Below, one piece after another: positions 1 to 6,152 of a stretch of 6,829 bases of DNA. The notes below the pieces were generated by a model, which had not been told where the DNA came from, searched no databases, and was given only the letters and a program-made list of their open reading frames with translations. Numbering within the stretch: the stretch's first letter is position 1; the number at the start of each line of letters is the position of its first letter. Made by a program: the position numbers and the translations under genes. This DNA is from Xanthomonas cassavae CFBP 4642 (GTDB lineage Bacteria; Pseudomonadota; Gammaproteobacteria; Xanthomonadales; Xanthomonadaceae). The stretch covers positions 4,128,531 to 4,135,359 of the forward strand of contig NZ_CM002139.1 of the NCBI RefSeq assembly GCF_000454545.1. The letters run 5' to 3'.

Positions 1-34
1 CAATGATCTGTTCTTCGGAAAAACGCTTCTTCAC
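1..34 (-). CDS. IS3-family transposase OrfA, N-terminus only (runs off the window)
   Basis: Read leftwards from a GTG at 34-32, the sequence gives (M)KKRFSEEQII, the typical beginning of the helix-turn-helix OrfA protein of IS3-family insertion sequences. OrfA binds the element's ends and is normally joined to the OrfB DDE integrase by a programmed frameshift. A GAGGAG Shine-Dalgarno sequence lies upstream of the GTG at a usable distance. Only eleven codons are in the window, so subgroup and intactness cannot be judged. The short match is characteristic, but it is a recognition from memory. Confidence 0.72.
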   Translation of the reverse strand, partial: MKKRFSEEQII

Positions 35-112
35 GTCCAATCTCCTCGGGGTAGGGAATTGGACTCCAAACTAAGGCGCTACTCAAACTTGGGGGGACGT
101 CGGACCTATGAC
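1..112 (-). mobile_element. End of an IS3-family insertion sequence (approximate boundary)
   Basis: The leader upstream of the OrfA start is about 75 bp long and ends, on the minus strand, in a C-rich stretch reading GTCCGACGTCCCCCCAAG. IS3-family terminal inverted repeats often begin TG and carry such a C-run, so the element probably ends close to position 105-112. The other end lies outside the window, so neither the inverted repeat nor a target duplication can be confirmed. The outer boundary is an inference. Confidence 0.45.
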
Positions 113-191
113 CTACTCAAGCCCCATCGAGAGGAAGGTGGCCATTGGACTGTGAGTCTGGCGGCTGCGCCTGATGCCGAATAGATAGAGC

Positions 192-210
192 AAAGCCGAG
201 GGCCGGCTTT
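192..210. terminator. Perfect stem-loop, possible bidirectional terminator
   Basis: AAAGCCG (192-198) and CGGCTTT (204-210) form a perfect 7-bp stem around the 5-nt loop AGGGC. The A-run on one side and T-run on the other are typical of a factor-independent terminator usable in both directions, although the T-run is only three bases. It lies between the IS end and the integrase remnant and may be a leftover from the gene interrupted here. Confidence 0.4.
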
Positions 211-239
211 CAGCTCCAAGCCGCCTTTTTGAGCCAAAT

Positions 240-530
240 GTGGCAGCAATAGGTTGGGCTCACAGAAGCCTCAGTTGCGAGCGCCATATGCTTGCCACAG
301 AGCTCGACGCCAAGGGCGTGCGGGTTGAGCACATTGCCTTGATCACCGGCCATGCCCTCAACAAGAAGGCGCCCGTGCTCCAAGACAACTATGTGCACAA
401 ATCGGCTGGGAACACCCGGAAGATCCAAGTGGAGGCGTTGGGCCAATATCAGCCGGCTGTGACGCTGCCGAGCTACGTGCGTGGGCAGTTCAAGGAGCGG
501 TTGAGGAAGGGGGCGAGGATGTATCCTTGA
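240..530 (+). pseudogene. Tyrosine recombinase (phage-type integrase), C-terminal remnant
   Basis: The frame is open from 189, but recognisable protein begins near 285. It reads RHMLATELDAKGV, then HIALITGHA, then the tyrosine nucleophile context DNYVH. This is the C-terminal half of the catalytic domain of site-specific integrases (arginine box, GH box, Tyr). The usual 300-400-aa protein is reduced to about 80 recognisable residues. The core-binding domain and first catalytic arginine are missing, and the histidine expected three residues before the second arginine is replaced by unrelated sequence. The GTG at 240 is only the first possible start and has no role in a real integrase. The stub most likely lost its front end through the nearby IS insertion or an associated deletion. 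It indicates that the neighbouring genes arrived on an integrative element. Confidence 0.75.
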
Positions 531-575
531 GCGAGGCAATCCAAGCTGGCTAGTGCTCCGCGAAAGGCGTATTCC

Positions 576-1076
576 ATGACCAAGTTTGAAGTCCTCACGC
601 TTCTCATCGCATTGCTGGCAGTCGTGCCAGCCGTGCTCGCACTTATTCGGCAAAGCGCGCAGCGTAAGCGAATGGATCAGTTAGAGGACGCGCAGCTTCG
701 CCAAAATCGGGCCACCGCCGCCTTGCATGAGAAGCAGCTAGAACTGCTGCTATCCAGCGATGCTGGTCGCGCATCTGCGCACGTGAAGCTTGATCTTTAC
801 CGTGACAATAAGACCTACCGCTTCCGCGTGACTAATGTAGGCTCAGCACAGGCTCGCAATGTTCAAGTTAAGATCATTGCTGGGAAGGAAGAGCACGATC
901 CTATTGCGGGGACAGATTACGACTCTAAGTTTCCTGCACCCGTCTTGGAGCCTGGCTCTTCGATTTCGTTCTATGCCGCTATCTACCTTGACAGCCCATC
1001 AGCCTACAACGCACTCCTCACATGGGAAGACCCATACGGTAAGAAGGCCGAGAACACAACCTATATAACGCTCTGA
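576..1076 (+). CDS. Small membrane-anchored protein with C-terminal beta domain, unknown function
   Basis: The 166-residue protein starts at an ATG preceded by GAAAGG eight bases upstream. Residues about 4-24 (FEVLTLLIALLAVVPAVLAL) form one hydrophobic helix and are followed by positive residues, suggesting an N-in signal anchor rather than a cleaved signal peptide. Residues about 25-60 are charged and helical and could form a short coiled coil. From about 68 to the end the sequence alternates in a beta-sandwich manner, with FRVTNVGSAQARNVQVKII resembling the strand-turn-strand of Ig-like/CARDB domains. I do not recognise a named family. It stands alone between the integrase stub and a convergent gene, and a hairpin overlaps its stop. 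Its place in a defence-type island makes an accessory or defence role possible, but nothing in the sequence proves it. Confidence 0.75.
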   Translation: MTKFEVLTLLIALLAVVPAVLALIRQSAQRKRMDQLEDAQLRQNRATAALHEKQLELLLSSDAGRASAHVKLDLYRDNKTYRFRVTNVGSAQARNVQVKIIAGKEEHDPIAGTDYDSKFPAPVLEPGSSISFYAAIYLDSPSAYNALLTWEDPYGKKAENTTYITL

Positions 1077-1097
1077 ACGCAGGCGGAGCGTCAGAGC
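1070..1097 (+). terminator. Hairpin spanning the stop codon of the 166-aa gene
   Basis: GCTCTGAACGC (1070-1080) pairs with GCGTCAGAGC (1088-1097), ten base pairs with one bulged A and a 7-nt loop. The TGA stop (1074-1076) is inside the stem. A run of four T's follows about ten bases later (1107-1110), not directly at the stem, so it is an imperfect intrinsic terminator. It separates the convergent 166-aa and 345-aa genes. Confidence 0.45.
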
Positions 1098-1172
1098 GGG
1101 AGCGAATTTTAGAGGCGATACACACGCAGGCACGTGGCAGCTAGCTCACAGCGGCTAGGATCTCTGCGTCAC

Positions 1173-2210
1173 CTATAAGCGATGCGCGGCATTTCCGAGC
1201 ATCTCGCGCAAGCGTTCTCTCATGACGCCATAGAAGGCCATTTTGAGATCGAAATCCGACGCTTGTTCGACGCCCGAGTGCCCGGGATGGAAGTAGAGAT
1301 CACAAGCCCAAAAGCCATCATGGAGGCGTCCACTTGGTTCATCGGGCACTTCGTTCAAACCGGCATACCGATGTGGATGGATGACATGGGCCCGCCAGCC
1401 ACCGATCTGTGGAACCTTAAAAATTAGGTCCACCCCATGGAGCTGAGCGAGGATTGATGGATCCAAAAACATCTCAACACGTCTCGCGCGTTGATCATAC
1501 TGATTGGGTCGGTAGACGCGACAACGAAAGCCCGGTAACACCGATGCAAGCACTGCACGAGACAGTGCCGCGTGAGCGTTCTTACGAACGTTGCGATCGT
1601 CCTTCTGATCTTCTGGGTCGTAGACGAACAGGCCTCCCTGCCACTCATTGTCTATCAAACGCGCAGTGAGGATGTTGCGCCCAAATGCTTGCCCTTTCTC
1701 CTGGTGTAGCTCGTTATCTGGGAAGCTCCGATGCTGCCAAGAAGAATCGACCCGAAACTTCTCTCTACGGAAAACATCGCCGGGCTTCCCGCTGAAAAAT
1801 TCAGGCAGCACCACGACCGGCGGGCGTGCCCAAACATGTCCATCCAGCCCGCTAAAGGCAGCATGAAGCTCATAGGTCGTGTTTGTGTAACGGGGATGCT
1901 GACGACTGGGATCAAACGCAATGTTTAAGGTCAGTCGAACGCCGGAGGCCAACGCACCCACAGCCTCAGCTGTCGGCCAAGACTTGGTCATCTGCGCTAG
2001 TTCCATGACGAAGGTAAGCATATCGAAATTAATCCCTATCCAGTCGGGCTTTTGATCGATGTGAGCAAGCCATGCAGCCTCGCTATTGAAGCCAAAGGCG
2101 CGAATCGTGGCTTCGCGAATGCGATGCGGACTGATACTGAAGTGCTCACTACAAGCACTATGAAGCGTTTCGGACAGGCGCAGCACGGCCTGCCGGTCAA
2201 AGCTGGTCAT
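1173..2210 (-). CDS. Hypothetical protein, 345 aa, unknown function
   Basis: An upstream in-frame ATG at 2282 would give 369 residues. I prefer the ATG at 2210-2208 (MTSFDRQAVL) because TAAGGA stands seven bases before it, and the 24 extra residues look unlike protein. The first 60 residues are helical and end in AFGFNSEAAWLAHID. This resembles small helical leader domains with a GF-x-S/D-W/A pattern found in front of several uncharacterised proteins. The rest mixes beta strands with charged loops and has tryptophan- and proline-rich turns (WARPPVVVLPEFF, FKVPQIGGWRAHV, DGFWACDLYFHPGH) but no nucleotide-binding, nuclease or membrane motif I can name. It is soluble, with no signal peptide. It is transcribed divergently from the HAD-PRTase/dprA pair across about 600 bp. 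Codon use looks normal for the window. Function is unknown; cargo of the island is the most that can be said. Confidence 0.72.
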   Translation of the reverse strand: MTSFDRQAVLRLSETLHSACSEHFSISPHRIREATIRAFGFNSEAAWLAHIDQKPDWIGINFDMLTFVMELAQMTKSWPTAEAVGALASGVRLTLNIAFDPSRQHPRYTNTTYELHAAFSGLDGHVWARPPVVVLPEFFSGKPGDVFRREKFRVDSSWQHRSFPDNELHQEKGQAFGRNILTARLIDNEWQGGLFVYDPEDQKDDRNVRKNAHAALSRAVLASVLPGFRCRVYRPNQYDQRARRVEMFLDPSILAQLHGVDLIFKVPQIGGWRAHVIHPHRYAGLNEVPDEPSGRLHDGFWACDLYFHPGHSGVEQASDFDLKMAFYGVMRERLREMLGNAAHRL

Positions 2211-2288
2211 AAGATATTCCTTAATTTGGGCGCAGCGAGCTACTGCGATGCGCCAATGGCGCATGCAGCTGGTCATTTGCAATGGACG

Positions 2289-2319
2289 GGGCTAGAAAAG
2301 CCCTAGCAGCCTCAGCTGC
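2289..2319. repeat. Two adjacent short hairpins upstream of the 345-aa gene
   Basis: GGGCT (2289-2293) pairs with AGCCC (2299-2303) around AGAAA. Three bases further on, GCAGC (2306-2310) pairs with GCTGC (2315-2319) around CTCA. Read on the minus strand they lie just at the end of the broken frame 2312-2500 and before the 345-aa gene, so they could be a weak terminator or part of its leader. There is no T-tract after either hairpin. Confidence 0.3.
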
Positions 2320-2500
2320 GGAATCTTGATGTCATCTCTGGCTCCGATGTGCTTTGACGGTAGTTCTGGACCTTGACTGCGGTTTCCCCAAGGCCCCCGT
2401 TCAAAACAAGGAGCATCAGATCGTAGTGAGCCCGCAGCAACTCGGGGTATGGACCCCTGGCTATTGCCAATGTCGAGAATTGCACATGCCCTATGCGCGG
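2312..2500 (-). pseudogene. Possible remnant of a minus-strand gene in the 2211-2807 gap
   Basis: The stretch 2211-2807 holds no convincing intact gene. In it, this frame is open for 62 codons without a good ATG and reads in a protein-like way: ARGPYPELLRAHYDLMLLVL, then GGLGETAVKVQNYRQ, ending SRFRS. Just upstream on the same strand, in another frame, a short run from an ATG near 2579 gives MPLHCQALDQRERIAACK and stops at about 2500. Together they look like pieces of one decayed or frameshifted gene, possibly a transposase. I cannot name the family. Longer overlapping frames on both strands here have poorer composition. Confidence is low. Confidence 0.25.
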
Positions 2501-2746
2501 TCAAGAACCACAGACGACTTGCAAGCCGCAATACGCTCACGTTGGTCAAGCGCCTGGCAGTGCAAAGGCATGGGAAAACCGGGATGCGTAGTAGGCAGCT
2601 TGTGACAGCAGCCCGGACAGGCACATGAATCACCACTTGGCCACTTTGATCTGCTCATCACTCTCCCCCCCCGGGACCCTCGGAAGTCTTGTTAAGGGCT
2701 AGAGACTTGCGTTTGCGATTACGCGCCCAGACCCTCCTCACTGCTG

Positions 2747-2774
2747 TTGCCGTGCGCCAGACCTTTGAGATAGT
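2747..2774 (+). promoter_or_regulatory. Candidate sigma-70 promoter for the HAD-PRTase/dprA operon
   Basis: TTGCCG (2747-2752) and GATAGT (2769-2774) are separated by 16 bp, 33 bp before the ATG at 2808. Each box matches four of six consensus positions, so this is a weak candidate placed mainly by position. It is the best pair I see in the 100 bp upstream of the operon. Confidence 0.3.
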
Positions 2775-2807
2775 GTCTTCGGGTAAATGGACTTGTAGGG
2801 GAATAGG

Positions 2808-4076
2808 ATGATCCGGCTTTGTATATTCGATCTTGACCAGACGCTGGTCGACACTGAGGACATGAAAGAACTCCGCGAGGCCGGCAAGAATCGCACCGAC
2901 GCAGCTTACGTGGGCGAGGTGTTGGCTGCTTTCAGGAGCCGCGCTCGTCATCTCATTGATGAGATGACGCTGCGCATGCTGCTTCTGACAATTCCCGGAT
3001 TAAAGTTAGGCGTGTTTACCCGATCGCCGAGGCGCTATGTGGATGTGGTCTTAGCCGAAGCCTACGCGTCAATCAACTGGGACATCGTGATTGCGTATGA
3101 GGATGTGCAGCGCTACAAGCCCGACGGCGAGGGCGTTCATAGGTCCATGATTGCGGTAGGCATGAACGACACAGATCAGCTCCCTTATGTTCTCCTCGTG
3201 GGTGACGGGGACGTAGACATTAAAGCGGCTTATAACGCGGGGTGCCGCGTAGCACTGTTCAAGAAGGGTTGGCCACACAGCTATCAGAAAACGCATTGGC
3301 GTAGTCTTTCATTGCTCCCGGACGTGGTGGTAGGAGATCAGAAAGAAGTTCAAACCTGTCTACAAGATCCCTTGCCTGGGCTGCCCTACTTGGAACGCCT
3401 ACTGGAAGCCGGAATGCCAGCCACCGGAAAGCCGCGTTTCGATGAGATTGCCAAGTTCTTTCCCGGCGAGAAGGCACGGCATGTCGTGCATGCAGCCGGG
3501 CGCTACTTCACCTCCTGCGAGGCCTTGAAGTATCGAAGGGAATGGCATCACCTATCTCAGTCTATCCAAAACAACAAAGATGCAGTGATCTTTCCCTCGG
3601 AATGGATCGAAACAATCCGAAGCTTTATCGCCTTCCACTACCTCATCCTCACTTCTGTATTGCCCTTCAGCGGAACCGGTCCAGAATTGGTCATCACGGT
3701 CATCCCTGCTAGGCCTGACCGGCCGCACCGACTTGCACATCTGTTAGCACAGCTACAGGCGTCCTATGGCATTAACCCCAGACTCAACCGCTTGCGATTG
3801 ACATTCAACCCCAATGTGCTCGGCTACCGGCCGGGGGTGCAGTCTCAAAGCCACGATCATCTAAAGCAGGAGGCGCGCTTCGCCAACGTTCGTGATCACC
3901 TCTACGTTGCCAATCCAGCGGAAGTGCAAGGCAAGAGGTTCCTAGTCATCGATGACGTGACAACCACCGGATCAACCCTGTTGTATGCCAAAAAATACCT
4001 CACCGACGCAGGTGCTAGTTCCGTAGACTGTTTCAGCCTGGCCCAGACCGTATCAGACCCCTTGAAATATCAATGA
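2808..4076 (+). CDS. shosT: HAD-phosphatase / ComF-like phosphoribosyltransferase fusion, probable ShosT toxin
   Basis: The 422-residue protein has two domains. Residues 1-180 form a HAD hydrolase with all four motifs visible: DLDQT with D8 and D10, FTRSP around T71, K104 in RYKPDGE, and GDGDVD with D133 and D137, followed by the usual AGCRVALF stretch. Residues about 225-422 resemble the ComF-type PRTase fold: QSQSHDHLKQEARFANVRD (345-363) recalls the conserved Q...R..N region of ComF, and VIDDVTTTGST (380-390) is the PRPP-binding loop. HAD domains remove phosphate from small molecules and PRTases use or make PRPP, so the protein probably acts on nucleotides or PRPP in the cytoplasm. All key residues seem intact. 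The start has AGGGGA upstream. Its stop overlaps the dprA-like start by four bases, implying translational coupling. A PRTase-domain protein followed by a DprA homologue is the ShosT-ShosA layout; assignment of the toxin role follows from that known pair. Whether typical ShosT also carries a HAD domain I cannot verify here. Confidence 0.82.
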   Translation: MIRLCIFDLDQTLVDTEDMKELREAGKNRTDAAYVGEVLAAFRSRARHLIDEMTLRMLLLTIPGLKLGVFTRSPRRYVDVVLAEAYASINWDIVIAYEDVQRYKPDGEGVHRSMIAVGMNDTDQLPYVLLVGDGDVDIKAAYNAGCRVALFKKGWPHSYQKTHWRSLSLLPDVVVGDQKEVQTCLQDPLPGLPYLERLLEAGMPATGKPRFDEIAKFFPGEKARHVVHAAGRYFTSCEALKYRREWHHLSQSIQNNKDAVIFPSEWIETIRSFIAFHYLILTSVLPFSGTGPELVITVIPARPDRPHRLAHLLAQLQASYGINPRLNRLRLTFNPNVLGYRPGVQSQSHDHLKQEARFANVRDHLYVANPAEVQGKRFLVIDDVTTTGSTLLYAKKYLTDAGASSVDCFSLAQTVSDPLKYQ

Positions 4077-5062
4077 GCGAGATCTCACCAACCACCGGCA
4101 AATTACTGGCGCTGTCCATGCTCAAAGGTATCGGGCCTGCCACGCTGCGCAAGATGGCAAGTATGGCCAATTTCGAGAGCGCTACAGCCGAGAGCATGTC
4201 CTATCAGTTCCCGGCAAACTCTACCATCTTGCGCGACAGCCTGGCCTGGAAGCACGCATTAGACGGGGCAGAGAAGCAGGTCGAGCAGGCAGAGCGACAT
4301 GGCGCTCGAATTCTTTCGCCCCTCGACCCGGACTATCCCACCTTGCTTGCAGCTACGAAAGACGATCCATTTTTACTGTTTGTGCGCGGCTCGCTCGCAC
4401 CTGAAGCAGCTAAGTCGGTGGCAGTCATTGGCACACGTGAGCCAACTAAGCATGGCGCTCTCATCGCCGAAAGGATTGCTCAATATCTGGCCGAGCAAGG
4501 GTGGAGCGTGGTCAGCGGACTAGCTAAAGGATGTGATGCCATCGCGCACCGGGCGGCGCTCGACCATGACGGGCATACGGTCGCTGTCTTGGCCCATGGC
4601 CTGCATACCGTAGCACCCAAGACCAATGCACGGTTGGCGGAGGACATCCTCAACAAGGGCGGGGCCTTGGTCTCCGAATACAGGTTTGGAATAGAGCCTC
4701 GTCCTGAGTTCTTTGTCAAACGAGATCGAACTCAGGCAGGCCTTGCCCAAGGCGTCGTCATGGTTCAATCAGACCTTAAAGGTGGAAGCCTGCACGCTTC
4801 ACGCGCGGCGCTGGACTATGGTCGTTGGCTAGCCGCGCCCTACCCCACGGATCTGGATCGGATAAATGGCGAGGCGAAGATCCAAGCAAACCTTACATTT
4901 GCTGATGGGTCGAAACAGGACCGGATGGATCTGCTGCGTTGCCCAGCGACTGCGCTGGATCAGCTTATCGTCCTGCGTAGCCGTGAGGATTATAGCAAGA
5001 TGCTCTTGAGCAATCCGACGGAGAAAACAGCATTAGAACCTATGCAAGGCGGATTGATCTAA
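4073..5062 (+). CDS. shosA: DprA/Smf-like protein, probable ShosA antitoxin
   Basis: This 329-residue protein belongs to the DprA/Smf family, whose competence members bind single-stranded DNA and load RecA. Residues about 10-30 (SMLKGIGPATLRKM) look like the helix-hairpin-helix of DprA. The Rossmann-like core runs from about 80 to 257: DPDYPTLL, then VAVIGTREPTKHG, VVSGLAKGCDAIAHRAAL, TVAVLAHGL, LVSEY, KRDR, GGSLHASRAALDYGRWLAAPYP. These match the family's GSR, SGxAxGID and GSLxTA motifs. Two deviations stand out: the family's FPxRNR is FFVKRDR here, and GLDxxYP has become GLHTVAP. The C-terminal 70 residues do not resemble the winged-helix (DML1) domain. There is no clear Shine-Dalgarno; the ATGA overlap with the upstream gene points to coupled translation. 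Chromosomal dprA is normally not paired with a HAD-PRTase gene, so this is better read as the antitoxin/regulator of a ShosTA-type system. Confidence 0.85.
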   Translation: MSEISPTTGKLLALSMLKGIGPATLRKMASMANFESATAESMSYQFPANSTILRDSLAWKHALDGAEKQVEQAERHGARILSPLDPDYPTLLAATKDDPFLLFVRGSLAPEAAKSVAVIGTREPTKHGALIAERIAQYLAEQGWSVVSGLAKGCDAIAHRAALDHDGHTVAVLAHGLHTVAPKTNARLAEDILNKGGALVSEYRFGIEPRPEFFVKRDRTQAGLAQGVVMVQSDLKGGSLHASRAALDYGRWLAAPYPTDLDRINGEAKIQANLTFADGSKQDRMDLLRCPATALDQLIVLRSREDYSKMLLSNPTEKTALEPMQGGLI

Positions 5063-5121
5063 TCAATCCTCCCGCAGGGTAGATGCTACATTCGCCATTT
5101 TTAGCCGAGTTGATACTGCAG

Positions 5122-5143
5122 GAAAGTGAGATCAGGCACTTTC
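5122..5143. terminator. Stem-loop between the convergent dprA-like and 284-aa genes
   Basis: GAAAGTG (5122-5128) pairs perfectly with CACTTTC (5137-5143) around an 8-nt loop that contains the stop codon of the leftward 284-aa gene. The A/T-rich stem ends help in both directions, but no extended T-run follows. It may serve as a weak shared terminator for the two convergent genes. Confidence 0.35.
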
Positions 5144-5986
5144 GAGCTTTGGCCGCACGTGCTCTTCCCAGAAGCTTGCGCGCGCGATAAGACATGGAAT
5201 ATAGCCTTCATAGGCTCTGTCAAGTATGGCCTTGAAGCGTGCACAATAGCCATCCAAATAGTCGCACCAGGCAGATAATTCTTCGGCAGCCTCAACGATC
5301 CCTATCAACGGAACTTCGCCAATTTCTTTGAGCGCCTGCAAGTAGTCAGCGAACTTGCCTGCGGCGACCTCATAGCTGTTGAGTTCCTGCACGACTGGCA
5401 CATCCTTATAGGTCCTCTCGATCATCGAGTGTGCTCGAACGGACGCCTCAAGCAAGTTCTCATTTAGCAACTGAGCGATAGCTAAGCATCGCTGCGACGT
5501 CGCACGAAAATCGCTTTCGTCTTCCCTGACTTCAAGCAACTCCTGCAGTTGAGTCAGCCAGCGAAACGCACCGCCAAACCTAAAGCGAAGTATCCCAGTC
5601 CGATTAAGCAGCAGCTTACTTGTCTGGTCATACACGTAGGAACGCTCAAGCTGCGCAAAAGCGCCCACCACTGAATTCGCCCAGTCCTTGACACGGGAAC
5701 ACGTTTGCCAAGCAGACGTGTATTTACTCTTACAGTCATCGCGAATGACTGCCATCTGGGCGTCGAGCGAGCGATAGTCGATAGCCGACATGCAGTAGTG
5801 CAGTATCGCTGCTTCATCGGAGACATACGCCAGCGCCACTGGATCGGACAGACCACTTGCCTGCGAGTCGCGTGATACCTGATCCACAATTTTTAGCGCA
5901 TGCTCGATGGTGCCTCCATCAATCAAATATTCACGGAGGAATAAGTAATCGCTGAACGGAGTGATTTGCCAGAAATTGATTTGCAC
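5132..5986 (-). CDS. Hypothetical helical protein, 284 aa, unknown function
   Basis: Translation starts at a GTG (5986-5984) with AAGG nine bases upstream; the nearby ATG at about 5994 is in another frame. The predicted product has hydrophobic residues spaced as in amphipathic helices throughout (for example IAQLLNENLLEASVRAH, FADYLQALKEIGEVPLIGIV, AAEELSAWCDYLDGYCARF). It is rich in Trp, Tyr and Cys and ends in FWEEHVRPKLESA. It has no signal peptide, membrane span or catalytic motif that I recognise. It reads like a helical-repeat or scaffold protein, which is a guess. It converges on the dprA-like gene with only 69 bp between the stops and has its own candidate promoter, so it is not in the same operon, though it may be part of the same island. 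No family name is offered. Confidence 0.7.
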   Translation of the reverse strand: MQINFWQITPFSDYLFLREYLIDGGTIEHALKIVDQVSRDSQASGLSDPVALAYVSDEAAILHYCMSAIDYRSLDAQMAVIRDDCKSKYTSAWQTCSRVKDWANSVVGAFAQLERSYVYDQTSKLLLNRTGILRFRFGGAFRWLTQLQELLEVREDESDFRATSQRCLAIAQLLNENLLEASVRAHSMIERTYKDVPVVQELNSYEVAAGKFADYLQALKEIGEVPLIGIVEAAEELSAWCDYLDGYCARFKAILDRAYEGYIPCLIARASFWEEHVRPKLESA

Positions 5987-6090
5987 GTTGACATGCCTTG
6001 GATGGACGTGCCGCGTTTACTTGGAGGCCCGGCGCGACACGCAACCAGGCTACCCCCACAGCCTTCATTGTCAGGCTGACTACTTTTGAC

Positions 6091-6112
6091 CTCGGTGCTC
6101 AGCGGCACCGAG
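6091..6112 (-). promoter_or_regulatory. Hairpin in the leader of the 284-aa gene
   Basis: CTCGGTGC (6091-6098) and GCACCGAG (6105-6112) form a perfect 8-bp GC-rich stem with a 6-nt loop. On the minus strand it directly follows the candidate -10 box, so the transcript would begin at or within it. There is no T-run after it on either strand, so it is more likely a leader structure or operator than a terminator. Confidence 0.4.
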
Positions 6113-6140
6113 ATAATCTGACGTCATAAATATAAAGCAA
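6113..6140 (-). promoter_or_regulatory. Candidate promoter of the 284-aa gene with palindromic spacer
   Basis: On the minus strand TTGCTT (6140-6135) and GATTAT (6118-6113) are 16 bp apart in an AT-rich stretch. The spacer contains the perfect palindrome TGACGTCA (6119-6126), a place where a dimeric repressor would block RNA polymerase. The leader to the GTG would be about 120 nt and includes the 8-bp hairpin. The boxes are moderate matches. Confidence 0.35.
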
Positions 6141-6152
6141 CGTCTAATAAAT

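Noticed and set aside
210..653. Leftward frame of 147 codons
   Set aside because: It is antisense to the integrase remnant and to the start of the 166-aa gene; both of those have recognisable protein features while this frame has none.
2292..2636. Leftward frame of 114 codons in the gap before the HAD-PRTase gene
   Set aside because: Rich in Arg, Cys, Pro and Ser as expected of an out-of-frame reading; the neighbouring frame at 2312-2500 looks more like protein.
2808..4076. Phosphoglycolate phosphatase or plain ComF protein
   Set aside because: The HAD motifs alone would allow the first and the PRPP loop the second, but both domains are on one chain with a DprA partner.
4073..5062. Housekeeping competence gene dprA
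   Set aside because: It is fused by overlap to a HAD-PRTase gene, sits in an island, lacks the usual chromosomal neighbours and has altered core motifs.
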